Shown: positions 46,284-57,214 of the stretch, in pieces
How positions within the stretch are numbered: position 1 is the stretch's first letter
How the letters are laid out: every line of letters starts with the position of its first letter
Source: Sternotherus odoratus
Taxonomy: Eukaryota > Chordata > Testudines > Kinosternidae
Assembly (NCBI GenBank): GCA_032164245.1
Contig: JAVMKO010000001.1
Span: forward strand, 65,206,892 to 65,270,891
Direction: 5' to 3'
DNA: 64,000 nt
Made by a program: the position numbers and the translations under genes
The notes under the pieces: model-generated
Told to the model about the DNA's origin: nothing
What the model saw: the letters and a program-made list of their open reading frames with translations, nothing else
Databases searched by the model: none

Positions 46284-47927
46284 TAGCGGAGGGTGACAAT
46301 GCTTGTTATTAGGGGTTGAGTGCAGTAGATAAGGGTCCTGTGTCTGTGGGTTGGTCGGTGAAGACAGGGGGGTTGGAGGCAGCCGTGGGTGGTAATAACC
46401 AGGCAGCTGTTGATAGTGGCCTGAAGGGGCCAGAGGGCCAGAAGGGGAAGGTTAGGGGGCAACTGAGAATGGGGGCAGTGAGCACGGTGCTGCTTCTCCT
46501 CCTGAATGGCGGCAATCCACTGCAGAGTCTCTACTTACAGCTGTAATAATGTAAACAGCTTGTCAGAGCGCTTTTCAGTGCACTGCTCGCGAGCCATCTC
46601 CCTCAACTGGATCTGTTCATCCTTCTGCTTGATCTCTGCTGTGCAACGCGATTCTCCATTACAGCCTGTTGTATAACTTGTTGTAAAAGATCTTCCTTGC
46701 TCTTTTGTGGTCTCTTCCTAATCCGCCTCAGCTTCTCAGCTGGAGATAAGACTGACGGTGATGGGCTGTTCAAGGTCAAAGCTGGGGAAAGTCAGTGAAA
46801 AGTTAAAACAGAGGATTCCCTTGTTCACAACAGACAGTGCTATGATTCCCCCCCATTCCACATTTATCTGTCCCATTTGCCTGTCCCACACAGCTAGAGC
46901 ACACAGAGAGCAACGGAGCCCCTGCCATGGTGAGTTTTGTCAGGATGCAGGGGGAATGATTGTTTCCCTGCCTTGCTGTCCTACGGCTTGGGGGGAGCAG
47001 AGGGCATTTGCAGGAATCATACTCTGAGCACTGTCCCAACATTCTCTGTGCAGGTGTTTGTGCTGGAAGATATCTCACTGCTGCGGGTAACGGAGCAAGA
47101 AAGGGAGGGCATTCTAATGAGATGCGGATTTCGGCCTGGGCCATATGCAGCTTGCCTCTGTGTAGCAATGCTCCCCCCACCCCTCGTAGAACAGTGGCGG
47201 GGACTAGTGACCGTGGCCGGGACAGGGACCACGCTGGCTCTCCCGAGAAACCTGTGCAGGCACATTGCAAGAGCTCTTATTGAGATCTTTGAAGAAATCA
47301 CTGATGACGATTACTGTGATGTGATAGAGTACATCAGTGCACTATTCCACATGTAGGCAAGCATGCAGCAAGCATCCCTTTCCACCATTGCCCAAGCTGC
47401 CTGCCTTCCCAATAGAAAAGTAGCTGTGTCTGCGCAGTCCGCTGCTGCTGCACTGCCCCCCCGCAACCGCCGGATGCTGTGGCTGGCTCTGGCTGCCCTC
47501 TAGGCTTGAGGCTCCTTCCTCCTCTTCTTCGGCCTTCTCTCTCCCTCCCCCCCCCTTCAGTGGTGGGCTGGGAAGAAGTGTCCTGGGTGGTCGTTTGAGT
47601 GCACGTTGGATCACCAAGAATCGTGTGCAGCTCTTTGTAGAATCTGCAAGTCACAGGGGCTGCCCCAGAACGGCTGTTTGCCTCGTGGGCTTTGCGATAG
47701 GCACTCCTAAGCTCCTTTACTTTTGCCCGGCACTGCAGAGTGTCACGGTCATGGGCTCTTTCCGCCATGGCCCGTGATATCAGGACATATGTATCATAAT
47801 TCCTGCAGCTAGACCGCAGCTGAGACTGGACAGCCTCTTCCCCCCAACAACTGATGAGGTCCATCACCTCGCTATTGTTCCACGGTGAAGCTCACTTATT
47901 GCAAGGCGGCATGGCACGTGGAGTCAT
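46284..47927 (-). pseudogene. Harbinger Myb/SANT-like DNA-binding gene, decayed, two exons
   Basis: On the minus strand an ATG at 47927-47925 is followed in frame by a TGA at 47894-47892 (CGA would give the expected arginine), then by a Myb/SANT-like domain. Visible pieces are VMDLISCWGEEAVQSQLRS, DRDTLQCRAKVKELRSAYRK and TCRFYKELHTILG, with regular tryptophan, leucine and basic spacing. A second exon follows after an acceptor ending TTTCCCCAG at 46787-46782. It reads SPAEKLRRIRKRPQKSKEDL and then a charged coiled segment (AEIKQKDEQIQLREMAREQ) that is reached only by a one-base frameshift near 46650. A TAA at 46537-46535 interrupts what would continue to a stop at 46286-46284. The donor site of the first exon was not identified. 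In Harbinger elements this protein binds the ends and brings the transposase into the nucleus. Confidence 0.82.
46894..47356 (+). CDS. Third Harbinger frame: intact two-exon small protein of unknown function
   Basis: Exon 47054-47356 is open for 100 codons and ends in TAG. It is preceded by a good acceptor (ACATTCTCTGTGCAG). Upstream, a 36-nt micro-exon (46894-46929) has an acceptor (CCTGTCCCACACAG) and a consensus donor (ATG followed by GTGAGT). Its last codon, ATG, joins in phase 0 to GTG TTT GTG, giving MVFVLEDISLLRV, so the protein would be 101 residues if ATG is the start. If the micro-exon is internal, another 11 residues (LEHTESNGAPA) precede it. The protein is mixed in composition: GFRPGPYAACLCVAMLPPPL, a tryptophan region VEQWRGLVTVAGTG, a basic helix LPRNLCRHIARALIEI and a strongly acidic tail EEITDDDYCDVIEYISALF. 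No family is recognised. It lies opposite the Myb gene's intron and overlaps the end of that gene's first open exon by about 23 bases. It is the only unbroken frame of the element. Confidence 0.55.
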
Positions 47928-48139
47928 GGCCAAGCAAAATGGTCACCTGCAACGATTGCCTGAGGGGCATTCCACGCCTGGCTGGAGCAAACAGGAAGGG
48001 GATTTTCAAATTTCCCTGGGAATTTAAAGGGCGGGTCTGATGTGTGGTCACCTGAGGACAGGACAAAAGAGTTTGAAAGTGATGACCAGAGTGGATCGAA
48101 TGGGAATTATGGGCCAGGCTGTAGGCTAATTAACGCGCA

Positions 48140-48310
48140 ATGGGTGTCCACATTCACACCGTAGCGCTACAGCGGAAGCGCTACAGCCCTTATTCCCCGT
48201 GAGGAGGTGGATTACCACGAGCGCTATAAACTTGGACTTATAGCGCAGTTCATGCCTTGCCAGTGTGGACTGGTAGGGAGTTATAGCGCTCCTGGAGGCT
48301 TTATAGCGCT
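48140..48310. promoter_or_regulatory. Right subterminal AGCGCT motif cluster
   Basis: GTAGCGCTACAG, GAAGCGCTACAG, CGAGCGCTATAAAC, CTTATAGCGCAG, GTTATAGCGCTCC and TTTATAGCGCTAC lie in the last 200 bases of the element. GGGTGTCCACATT precedes the cluster here and also occurs, in the same orientation, at the left end near 44453. These are candidate binding sites for the element's Myb-like protein. Confidence 0.55.
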
Positions 48311-48503
48311 ACAAAGTGCCAGTGTAACCAAGGCCTTGAAGTGAGCCCTGAAGGCTAGAGAACAGGCTGCTTTGAACCAAAGGGAAGTTTAATATGCCTT
48401 TTCTGCTAAAGGACAATATATTGTATTTTAGTTAGGCAGGCCAAATGTTTTCCTGTGGAAAAGATGTTCTCTAAGGGATTAATCACATTTAAGGGCTACT
48501 CTT

Positions 48504-48525
48504 AAAAAAAAAAAAAAAAAAAAAA
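48504..48525. repeat. A-run of 22
   Basis: An uninterrupted A homopolymer, followed by GAGCAGGAGG. No retroposed gene body is evident upstream, since the Harbinger element ends 168 bases before it. Confidence 0.9.
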
Positions 48526-51350
48526 GAGCAGGAGGGTGTAAGATAAAACAAAGTGGGGCTATTTTATCTCACACTTTCCTGAAAGTTGCTTTTCCTGCCA
48601 AGTCTCCTTTCACTCTCTTGATCTGCATATTATGCTCAGTATGCTTGTCAGATGAATGGTGCAAGACTTATCCACAGGTTTTGGCTCTTCATTTACAACA
48701 GTCTCCTTGCTCGTGCATCTGCTATGAAGCAACAAGGGAATAAATTCTGCACCTGTGCAACCCTATTGAACCAAAATTTAATCTCTATTTTTGTTTTGCA
48801 TAAGAAGATTTGTATGAAAAGAGAAGGAAGACAGCCCTTTCCTTGCTCCATGAAGTCATCCTGTTAGCTAGCTTTCACATAGAAATTTACAGAGCTAAAT
48901 ACTGGAGCTTTGACCCAAACATATGGTGCTATTACTGGAAGAGGTGGGGAAATAGGCTATTCTAAATGAAAACTAAAACTAATCTGATAGATTAAGAATG
49001 ATTTGAATGAGAGATAAACATCTTTATTAGTACCATTCATGGGTTACCATAACTCAGACTATGAATTTAGAAATAAGAGCCATTGAGTGTAAAGAAAATC
49101 AAATATCTTCCACATCTCTGCAACACTGACAATTAAAGTAAGTGTTTTTCATCAAGTCTGCTGTTTACGAGCAATCAGCCTACATTCCTGCTCTCTGGTG
49201 TAGTTATTAATGCCAGTGCATTGTGCGTTCATCACATAACAGACAATGGAGCAATTATCTTCATAATACAATTTTTGTGTGAAAAATTAAAATGTGAGAG
49301 GCAGTCACATACTCACACTTACCTGTCACATGAGAATGGCACCTGACTTATCAAGAAGAAGCAAAAGTCTTGCTACAGAGTCTATTCTGTGCTGCAACAC
49401 AAAAACAGTATCCCAAAATGGTTCTAGTAATCTCTTTCATGGCACCAACCTTCAAGAAGCAGAGAGAGTTTTAAGAGGCATAAATTAAAGATCTCCATGA
49501 CCATAGATGGATTTGCTGAAAGGATTTTTTTGCTTCAGCTCCAGCATGTATTCTATATTCTAAAGCCCTTCAATAAGCTCTGAAAGTCTGCATTAGATGT
49601 AGGCAGTGACAAGTATCTCATTTTGTGGGAGCAGACTTTACCTTAAAAAAAAAAGATTCAGGGAAGCCTGAGATAAATAAAAGTTTAAATTCCTACTGTT
49701 AAAGCTCTTTTACTAAAACTTTCTCTGCAGTCTTCATGAGGAGAATTGTAAAGCATTTCAGAGTGTGTTGTGAAAATATCACCATCTCCAAAGCATAGCA
49801 CTTCCACAGTACTTTTAAACCAAATGAATGACTGTTTGTTCTCGTAAATATATACTAAAAAAGTTGTTGCTGTGTGCTGTGTATGAATATATTAAGAAAT
49901 TAAGATGCCTAGGTTACAGAGACTGGTTAGGAAAATTGTTACATTTGTAGAGCAGATCATGGATAGATCCACCTTGATATATCAGGAAAAAGAATATAGT
50001 AGGAAAAAATAAGTTTGACTAAGTGCTATTCCCTTTTTATAATTTCGTTCATTGAATCACAAAGAAGAAAAATATATTGTATGGCTTTAGTGACAAAACA
50101 CACACCATGATTATTAGATTTGAATATATTGTTAACTATGGATTTACAAATAACCCATAGGCTGCACAGTGTTCATAAGCTGGTCACACATTTATGAATA
50201 ATGACTAAATTTGTGAAAATCAGAGTCTATTTGAAAATAGTTTGTGAACAAGAAAAAGAACAAAGAAAAGTTTTCCCACAACTAGTTATAGGGTGAAGCC
50301 AGTAAGAGCTTTGCCGTTTTCAGTGGATCCAGAATTTCCACCCCTGGCTATCCCACTACCCCATTCTCAGCTTATTTCTTGGATAAGCAGGAAGAAGGAA
50401 TTGATCTCTACAGAGGTGACATATTTTTCTTGTGATGTTAAAGCAGAATCTTTAGTACATCTTAGAGAGACTTTCCCACTGTAACACACAGAAACAAATT
50501 TCATGCCAGGCCATGTTATCCCAAACTACTAATAGAAACTTGCACGTAGTTAGTACAATGAACTCAATTGTTCACAAATCGTTACCTAGATCCATAAATG
50601 CTCAATTGTCCTACCTAAAAGCCAATGTGAGCATCTTTCTGGTGGATTTGACCATCCTGCTGAAGATCTATCTACTTCAGAATTAGGTCCACTATCTTGG
50701 ACAAGGAATGTCCAAGTAATTACAGAAAGGTGATTCAGAAGCATATGAACTTGAAAAGTTTGTTACATGTTTCTACCTGTTCTTTAGGTCTACCTTAATA
50801 GGTGCAGCATAATCCCACTTGTTTCAGTCTGCACTTTTTTTTATTGTGCTTTGCATGAGTTAATAACAATATTTACAGAGGTAAATATTAATTTCAAACA
50901 AAGCAAGAAAACACAGCACAGTACACTATTTATACACCTTGCTTACAGGATTACCTTTGATACAATCACTGCATCCAAGTCTCCCACTCTATGTTTTTTA
51001 TTGCAAGTGCAAAACTGCTCATCCTCCATACTATCCACCATCTTCTATATTAGTGTATCTTCTTTAAGAATTACCTTGAAGTGGTGCACTTTATTTTAGG
51101 ACTATCAATTCCAATTCATTTTGAGCTGAGGAAGGCCTTACTGAATGGTGCCACCATGACGAGATACCAAAGGAGGAAAAAAATCATGGTGTACGTTATG
51201 CAAACACTATTCACCTCTAAGAAAACCTGAGGACAGCACTAGCTTCTGATACTTCTAAGGGGAGACTTCCCTTTAACTTACACATAAAAGGTTGTGATTC
51301 CTGACTATGAGAGTCCCAATTAGATATTGCAAACATGTCAAGCACACAGC
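48526..51350. other. Unannotated AT-rich sequence
   Basis: About 2.8 kb without a recognisable gene or bounded repeat. Confidence 0.5.
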
Positions 51351-51353
51351 GAA

Positions 51354-51420
51354 TATGGCCACCAAGGGGAACTCTGCTGAACTGAGTTCCCCTTGGTGGC
51401 CATAGTTCCCCCTTGGTGGC
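51354..51420. repeat. Perfect 21-bp hairpin plus a third partial copy
   Basis: Bases 51354-51374 (starting TATGGCCACCAAGGGG) and 51384-51404 are exact inverse complements around a 9-base loop, TGCTGAACT. Immediately after, at 51405-51420, GTTCCCCCTTGGTGGC repeats the right arm in direct orientation with one extra C. The mixture of inverted and direct copies points to template switching. Confidence 0.94.
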
Positions 51421-51464
51421 TGGCTAATCAAAAAGCCAGTTGGCAAAAATGGCTAATCAAAAAG
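51421..51464. repeat. Direct repeat TGGCTAATCAAAAAG, two copies
   Basis: The 15-base word occurs at 51421-51435 and 51450-51464, exactly, with 14 bases between. It directly abuts the hairpin cluster at 51354-51420. Confidence 0.9.
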
Positions 51465-52976
51465 TGGAGATTAGCACCATCATGTTACCACAAGGGGAAA
51501 AAAATCTAAGTGAAGCTGGCTTCAGAATGGTTCAGTTCAGCTCCTAGAGATTTGACTATGAGACGCTTCACTACAGATCACCTGGCTGCCTGTGTGCAGC
51601 AAAGATCCCCCTAATACCAGTTGTATCTTAGCTGCCACGTGATCTGAAGCCACACAACTGAAACTAGTAACAGGAGTGGAGGGGAGGTTGTTAGACAAAC
51701 TCAGGAGTCAGAATCTCACTCCCACTCTGGCCACTTTATATCAGGTAAGAGGGTCAAGAAAGTATATAGGGACTGAAAAAAACTTTGATCTTTCTGGGAA
51801 ATAATTTTCCCCCAGTACAGGAAGTGGGGAAGACAGCTGCAGGCTGTTCTCCAAGGACCTCCTCACAAGTCCCAGCATAAGGTACCTGAGAGGTGTGGGG
51901 CCACAGCAGGTAATTCTGGCTGCCTATAGAAAGCCAGGCACATGCTGCCATAATGTAGCCCTGGGAACCCCTCTAAGTTACACTACAAGCCGCTCAGCCT
52001 CTCCAAAGAGCCCAGAATCAGGAAGTGAAAAGATGGTTGAAAGCCACCTCAGACCCTTCACCTTCCCCTGGTCTCAGGGTTCTTTGCTGTGCCTTTTTGA
52101 CAACACAAAATCTCATGTCATAGCGGTAGACATATATGGACTAGAACTGGTATGGTATAAAAAGTGAATCAACATGACTGAAACTGGACTAAATGTAACT
52201 TCTAGGGATACTTTGTGTATAACAACAACAACAACAAAAAAACCCACAAAGAGAACATAAGCCTGTCTGAAACAGAAAAATGTGTTTGGCAACCCCCTTA
52301 TTTGTTTGTTTTTAATATTGTACTGAAGTGGATATGTACCCAAAAAGCAATAATTATGGAGACAGGAACTTATAGTGTCCTTACTCCATTGAGCTAATGT
52401 ACAAGTTGGTAAATTCTGCTGGAGGGAACACACTGAGGTCACAGCCTCACCACAACTACAGGGAGCCCAAAATGGAAGAAAGAGGATGAAGAAAATGAGA
52501 AGAAAAGCCGCTGCTGTTGAAAATGTTGTGCGGTAAACACATGACTGAGCCATAAAACACATTACACGAAGGGAGAACAGGTCTGATCATAATGAAGTCT
52601 TAGAGTGAATGGCCCTTTCACAACTGGGTAGTCCCTCTGGGACAAGGAGTTAGTAATCTAAACTATACCTTACTATTAAAATGGCTCATGTTTAAAATAA
52701 ATTGTTGTCTTAGTCATTAATTAAATCATAAGACCACTAAATAAACTAACTGACAGCTTTGTCAAATAGGGATTTAATTATAAAGCTTTAATCTTGGCAA
52801 AGCCACTTGAAAAGAAACTTTAAACTGTGACTGTAAGTGTATAGACTCAATAAAACTCAGCCTTTCCACTTATTAATAATACTTCACTTACTTAAGGGGT
52901 TTCCTTTTCTTAAGTTGTTTGCACGTTTGACCCATTATCCATTTTGTATGTACTTAAGAGAAATATGCACTCCCCA

Positions 52977-53047
52977 GGACCTGATCCAAAGCTCTATTGA
53001 AGTCAATCTGAGTTTTTCCATTAACTTCAGTGGGTTTTGGATCAGAC
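52977..53047. repeat. Short foldback repeat, GATCCAAAGCTCTATTGAAG type
   Basis: The left arm CTGATCCAAAGCTCTATTGA is mirrored by TCAGTGGGTTTTGGATCAG at the right, imperfectly, around a GTCAATCTGAGTTTTTCC core. It is one of four related small palindromes in the window. Confidence 0.6.
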
Positions 53048-54249
53048 TCCAAATAAAGTTGTGCAATATCACTTGTTTTCTAATAGGGAGAAATAAAGAA
53101 CAATAGTGTGAATGCTCTTCAGGGAACACCATTCTCTGTATGCTTGACCACAATGAATTCATATCTGTCTAAAAAGTATGCATGTTTTGTGGAATGGATG
53201 AAACAGCGAGATAGTAGAATGCCTCCAAGTATTTCCCCTTTATCTTTGAATCATGACTCTTTTCTTTAAATGTGCTCTTCTCTTAGATTTATATTTCAAA
53301 CCTTATTTTGTATACAGTATTTAGTGGTGGTTAAACCATCCTCCTTCATGTGGAGAGCGACAGAATCTTTAATAGAAGCTGATAGCTTGATCTTTTAAAT
53401 GTTGTTTTGATCATTTTAATGCCATTCTAATTTATTATTTTCAATTTCAAAAAAGAACAGTTGTTCAAAGACAATTAAACACAAGTCTGACCATGTTTTG
53501 CTCTAAAGATGTTCCATTGGATGTAAAAAGATTTGACAATGATGAACTTTTTTATTCAATGCATTTATTGTCAAGTATAATTAGCCTACAGGCTAGAAAT
53601 CATTAAAGGATTACTTAGGTTTTTATCCAAGTTCTCTGAACGGTTCTATAGCTGTATCTTGTATTAGCATTTATTGATTACAGGACAACTCTCAAAACAG
53701 AATGGAGATTCTTCTTCACCTCAATTAGTGGGGATATTCTATTTTCTAGAGGTCCCTATTCAATCCTTAGATATGGCCTCAGAACACAAATTCAAACCAG
53801 GTATGCTATGGAAATTATTTTCACACCCCTACTTCATACCTTCTAGAAGCACTATTCTAGAACTATCATTGTGTACCAAGTTCACCCAGCTGTGCCATAT
53901 ACTCTGTGTTCTTTAATGATAATTCCCCACCAATATAAATTGGGGTTTTCCACAACGTCTTTTCTTACAGGACAACCAGAGCATTTTACTTGCCATAAGC
54001 CACAAAGCTCCATGATTCTGGCAAATATAATGGCAAATTCTGGCAAATGGAAATGTCACAGGTAAAGCTGTGTGAATAAGTGAGTTTGGGGGCAGTGGCC
54101 AAACTGGAAAAAAAAATCTGAAAAAGTTTGTTTGAGGTCAAACCAAAGGGAATATTTTTTGGGGGGGTTTCTCAATAAAAAAATGTTTTGGTCAACCCAT
54201 AATGAAATGTGTCTTTTTGAAGTGGATACCCCTATTTAAAAATTAATGA

Positions 54250-54308
54250 GACATGATACTGGACTAGATGGACCCGTGGTCTAATCCAGTCTGGCAATTT
54301 GTAGAATT
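54250..54308 (+). mobile_element. CR1 LINE 3' end fragment
   Basis: GATACTGGACTAGATGGACC, GTGGTCTAATCCAGTCTGG and CAATTTGTAGAATTCTG reproduce the well-known 3' terminal wording of sauropsid CR1 elements. Only the last 50-60 bases are present, which is typical of 5'-truncated CR1. Confidence 0.75.
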
Positions 54309-54345
54309 CTGAAACTGAATAAAACTGAAGTCTAGTTCATTCTTA

Positions 54346-54372
54346 TGGGGGTGGGGGTGGGGGGGGGGAGGA
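54346..54372 (+). repeat. G-rich tract, possible G-quadruplex
   Basis: Runs of five, five and ten Gs are separated by single Ts (GGGGGTGGGGGTGGGG and onward), which satisfies the usual four-run rule for an intramolecular G-quadruplex. It may only be a simple repeat. Confidence 0.6.
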
Positions 54373-54599
54373 AGTCATTCTTACTACCACTTCACTCTGT
54401 GATGTTCTGTCCTTTCAGGGACTCATTCCAGTATAAAGAAACCAATAAAAAAGAAGTCTTCAGGGTAAGCAATAGATTCAGGGCTCTTGTATTTTTAGAG
54501 TCTCCCCCAAATAGGTTCCCCACAATGGGATAGATAGAAATATCTTCATATGGGAGCTGAGGCCCACCCTCTCCACCAGGCTCTAATTCAGTGCCCAGT

Positions 54600-56420
54600 T
54601 GTAAGCAGCTAAATCCTGCAGCCTCAGGTGCTATGCAGCTGCCTCCCTGGTTCACCTTCTACCCGATTCCTTTCTTCCCACAGAGCCAAGTAATTAACTC
54701 TGACCGTCAGAGAGTTGCAGGTCCCTTCTTCACAGGCTTTGTCAGATGACTATAGAGAGGCCTCTAGCAGCAAGAACTTCTGCGGTGGTTCTTTCCAGGA
54801 GTACAGATCACCTCACCTCCACCTTCTGCCAGCCAAGGACGTACTCAGCTCCCCTTTTAGAGCTCCTCCTTCAGACTGTGCAGGCTTTACAGGTGCAGTG
54901 GGATGGGGTGGCCTGATCCCAGACCATCTCCTTAACCCCTTCCTCTCAAGCATGCTTTTGTACACCCAATCACAGGAAAACAGAGTTCTTGTAGTAGTTT
55001 TTGCATTTATTTATTTATTTTTAATATTTCCTCAGGAGCCTTTCAATTTAGGGCAGTGTCAGAAAACTGGAAGTATTCCCCATACCATGGCAATCCCTCA
55101 CCATTTAAACACTTACCCTCATTCTCCACTTGTTCTTTCGAGGAGAAGGAACTTGTGCTTGATTTTATACCACTGGAGTCAATGGAAGGTTTGCCATTCA
55201 ATAAGAGTAGGGCTGGGATCTAGAGGCAGATTTTGAAATATATTTAAGTGTCTAAAATACAGATAGGCACTCAATAGGATTTCAAAAGTGTCTAGGCACC
55301 ACACCTAGGTGCTTTTGTAAAGTAAAATTGGTTGGGAATTTTCTGATGAAACCTTTTTGTCAAAATGGAAACTTGTTGGAGAATGTATCTGGTTTGACTA
55401 AGTTTTAGTCAGAAAAGGTTTCCTCAGTGGAATTTCTGGTCAGAGAATGGGAAAGACTCCAGAGAAGCCAGGGCTGTTTGGTAGACTGAGGTTATAATCC
55501 ACACCTCAAACCCAGGTTTCCTACTAGCCAACTGTATGCCCTGATCACCAGGCTATTAGTTGTTCTGGGGTGAGGGCTCACTTTCATCCCCTTGAAAAAT
55601 GAAAAATATTTCTGAAAAGACTAAAATTTTCATGGGTCTGGGGGGGCTGGGAGTCACCTTTTTTCCCCCTGCCTCCAGCTTGAGGGAGACTTACTTGTAC
55701 TTAACTAGGTATCAGCTCCCTGTCCTCATGTCTGTGCTACGCCAGTCCTTATTTGATTTGCAAGTTAATAATAGGTATACCCTAATCCCCAAGTTCTTTT
55801 GAAGTATTCCCCACTTGTTTCTCTCTCCTTATCCACTGAAAACTCCCAGAATTAATAAGTCCACTATCCACCAGGGAACAATGTACATACTAGCTTGTAT
55901 TATTCAACTCAGGATCAACCCCTTGTTTAATTTAACAGCACTTAGATGCATAGTGAAAACAAGGATAAGCTTTCTACTGGAGAATCATGATTCAAGTGAG
56001 AGTGAGTAAGGATAATGGAAACAAAAGTTAACATAAAACAAAATCATAACACACTTTCTATATACTAAATTTAACTTAACAGGCTAATGTCCTCTCTAAT
56101 GAAGTTCATCTCACCCAAAGCTTTTTGCAGTATCCGTCACCAAGATAAGCAGAGATCCCATTTTCTTGAATATAAATGCACTGCCCATTTACTTCCTAGG
56201 TGCAGGATGAGGGGGTGTCTTTTTTGCATTCTACTTGTATTCCCAAAGTTCGTTGTCTATGTTCAGAGACAGTATAACTCCCATAGCTTGTTTTTCCTGT
56301 GTTCTTTTCCCTGTTGACTTTACATCTCCTTGATAACTTCATATGTAAATGGACATCCATTGTGTTAGCTTACAATGCTTAATTAACATCTGACAAACAG
56401 GTGAATTAATATATTTTGTC
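54600..56420. mobile_element. Possible decayed LTR-retroelement sequence, unclassified
   Basis: Moderately CT-rich blocks, with phrases such as TTACAGGTGCAGTGGGATGG, TCATCTCACCCAAAGCTTTT and TGTAAATGGACATCCATTGT, remind me of turtle LTR-retroelement sequence. I cannot identify ends, a target duplication or protein motifs. A tRNA-type SINE appears to lie within it. Confidence 0.25.
55440..55580 (-). mobile_element. tRNA-derived SINE, antisense
   Basis: On the minus strand TAGCCTGGTGATCAGGGC is A-box-like and ACCTGGGTTTGAGGTGTG B-box-like, about 35 bases apart. The wording matches a common reptilian tRNA-type SINE head. The tail is not obvious and the copy is diverged. Confidence 0.5.
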
Positions 56421-57214
56421 AGAAAGAAAACCTGTGTCTCCACCTCTACTGTGATGCTGAATTTAAGAACATATTTTCAGTATGTATATATACATAGTAT
56501 TTGCATGTATATATATGTCACAATGATTTCAATGACCATTGTGACACTGGCTTTCATTTAAAACCTCACATGACATTCTTTGGTGAATCAGAATCTATAT
56601 ATCAGAATCTGGATGTTCTTGCAACCTCTTTGCCAGTTGGTATTAAGGGGTTTTCAGGTCACAGATGGGAGAACTGTTTCCGACCCAGCTCTAATGTAAA
56701 ACCCAATAGGCATCTATCTAAGTCTTTAGCTGTCTGAATATCTTTAAAAGACTGGCCCATAGTGACTAGCACTATATCCTACCAATTCTCTGGGGAGATT
56801 TCCTGGATATTTCCGTTTACAACTTTGTATCACATTGCCAATAATTCCCCAAAATGCTGTGGACAAAAGTACAAAAACCTTTTAGAACAAGGAAGGTGTT
56901 ATTCTCTTGTAATTTGCCTTATATACACTTCTTTTGGGGATTTAAACCATCTCTAGATCACATGATTTTGCAAATATCTATACGAGGACACCAAAGTCTT
57001 GACTTTATACCTTATAATGCTCTTACCATTTTGTGAAAGGTTTTAGTTCTATTGGGTCAGATACATTTTCCTTATTTTAGCCAGTTATGCCCTGTTCCCC
57101 TTGTATCTTTAATGAAGTCAGATGGAGACATCTAGGACATTATGAATAATAGACAGCTTTGAAAACTCCCCTGAAATTCAGGTGTTTGACCGTATGCTCC
57201 CATTGACTTTACTG

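Larger units (their letters stand above)
44374..48335 (+). mobile_element. Complete PIF/Harbinger DNA transposon, about 3.96 kb
   Basis: The left end GGACATGGTTACACTTACAG and the right end CACTGGTAC-type terminus (reading GTGCCAGTGTAACCAAGGCC) form an imperfect inverted repeat with GGTTACACT in common. Both sides are flanked by TTG (44371-44373 and 48336-48338), the 3-bp duplication expected of PIF/Harbinger. Within 250 bp of each end lie several AGCGCT/TATAGCGC motifs. Three gene-like frames are inside: a DDE transposase (+), a Myb/SANT-like gene (-) and a third open frame (+). The two-gene layout of transposase plus Myb-like protein is the established design of vertebrate Harbinger elements. 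The third frame is not part of the standard description. Confidence 0.92.

Noticed and set aside
47595..47777. Plus-strand frame opposite the Myb-like gene
   Set aside because: It is the antisense shadow of the Myb/SANT-like domain exon, has no splice signals and no family features.
54715..55236. A 173-codon plus-strand frame
   Set aside because: It contains a homopolymer-derived hydrophobic stretch and random-looking sequence. It lies in a possible LTR-derived area and lacks any recognisable motif.
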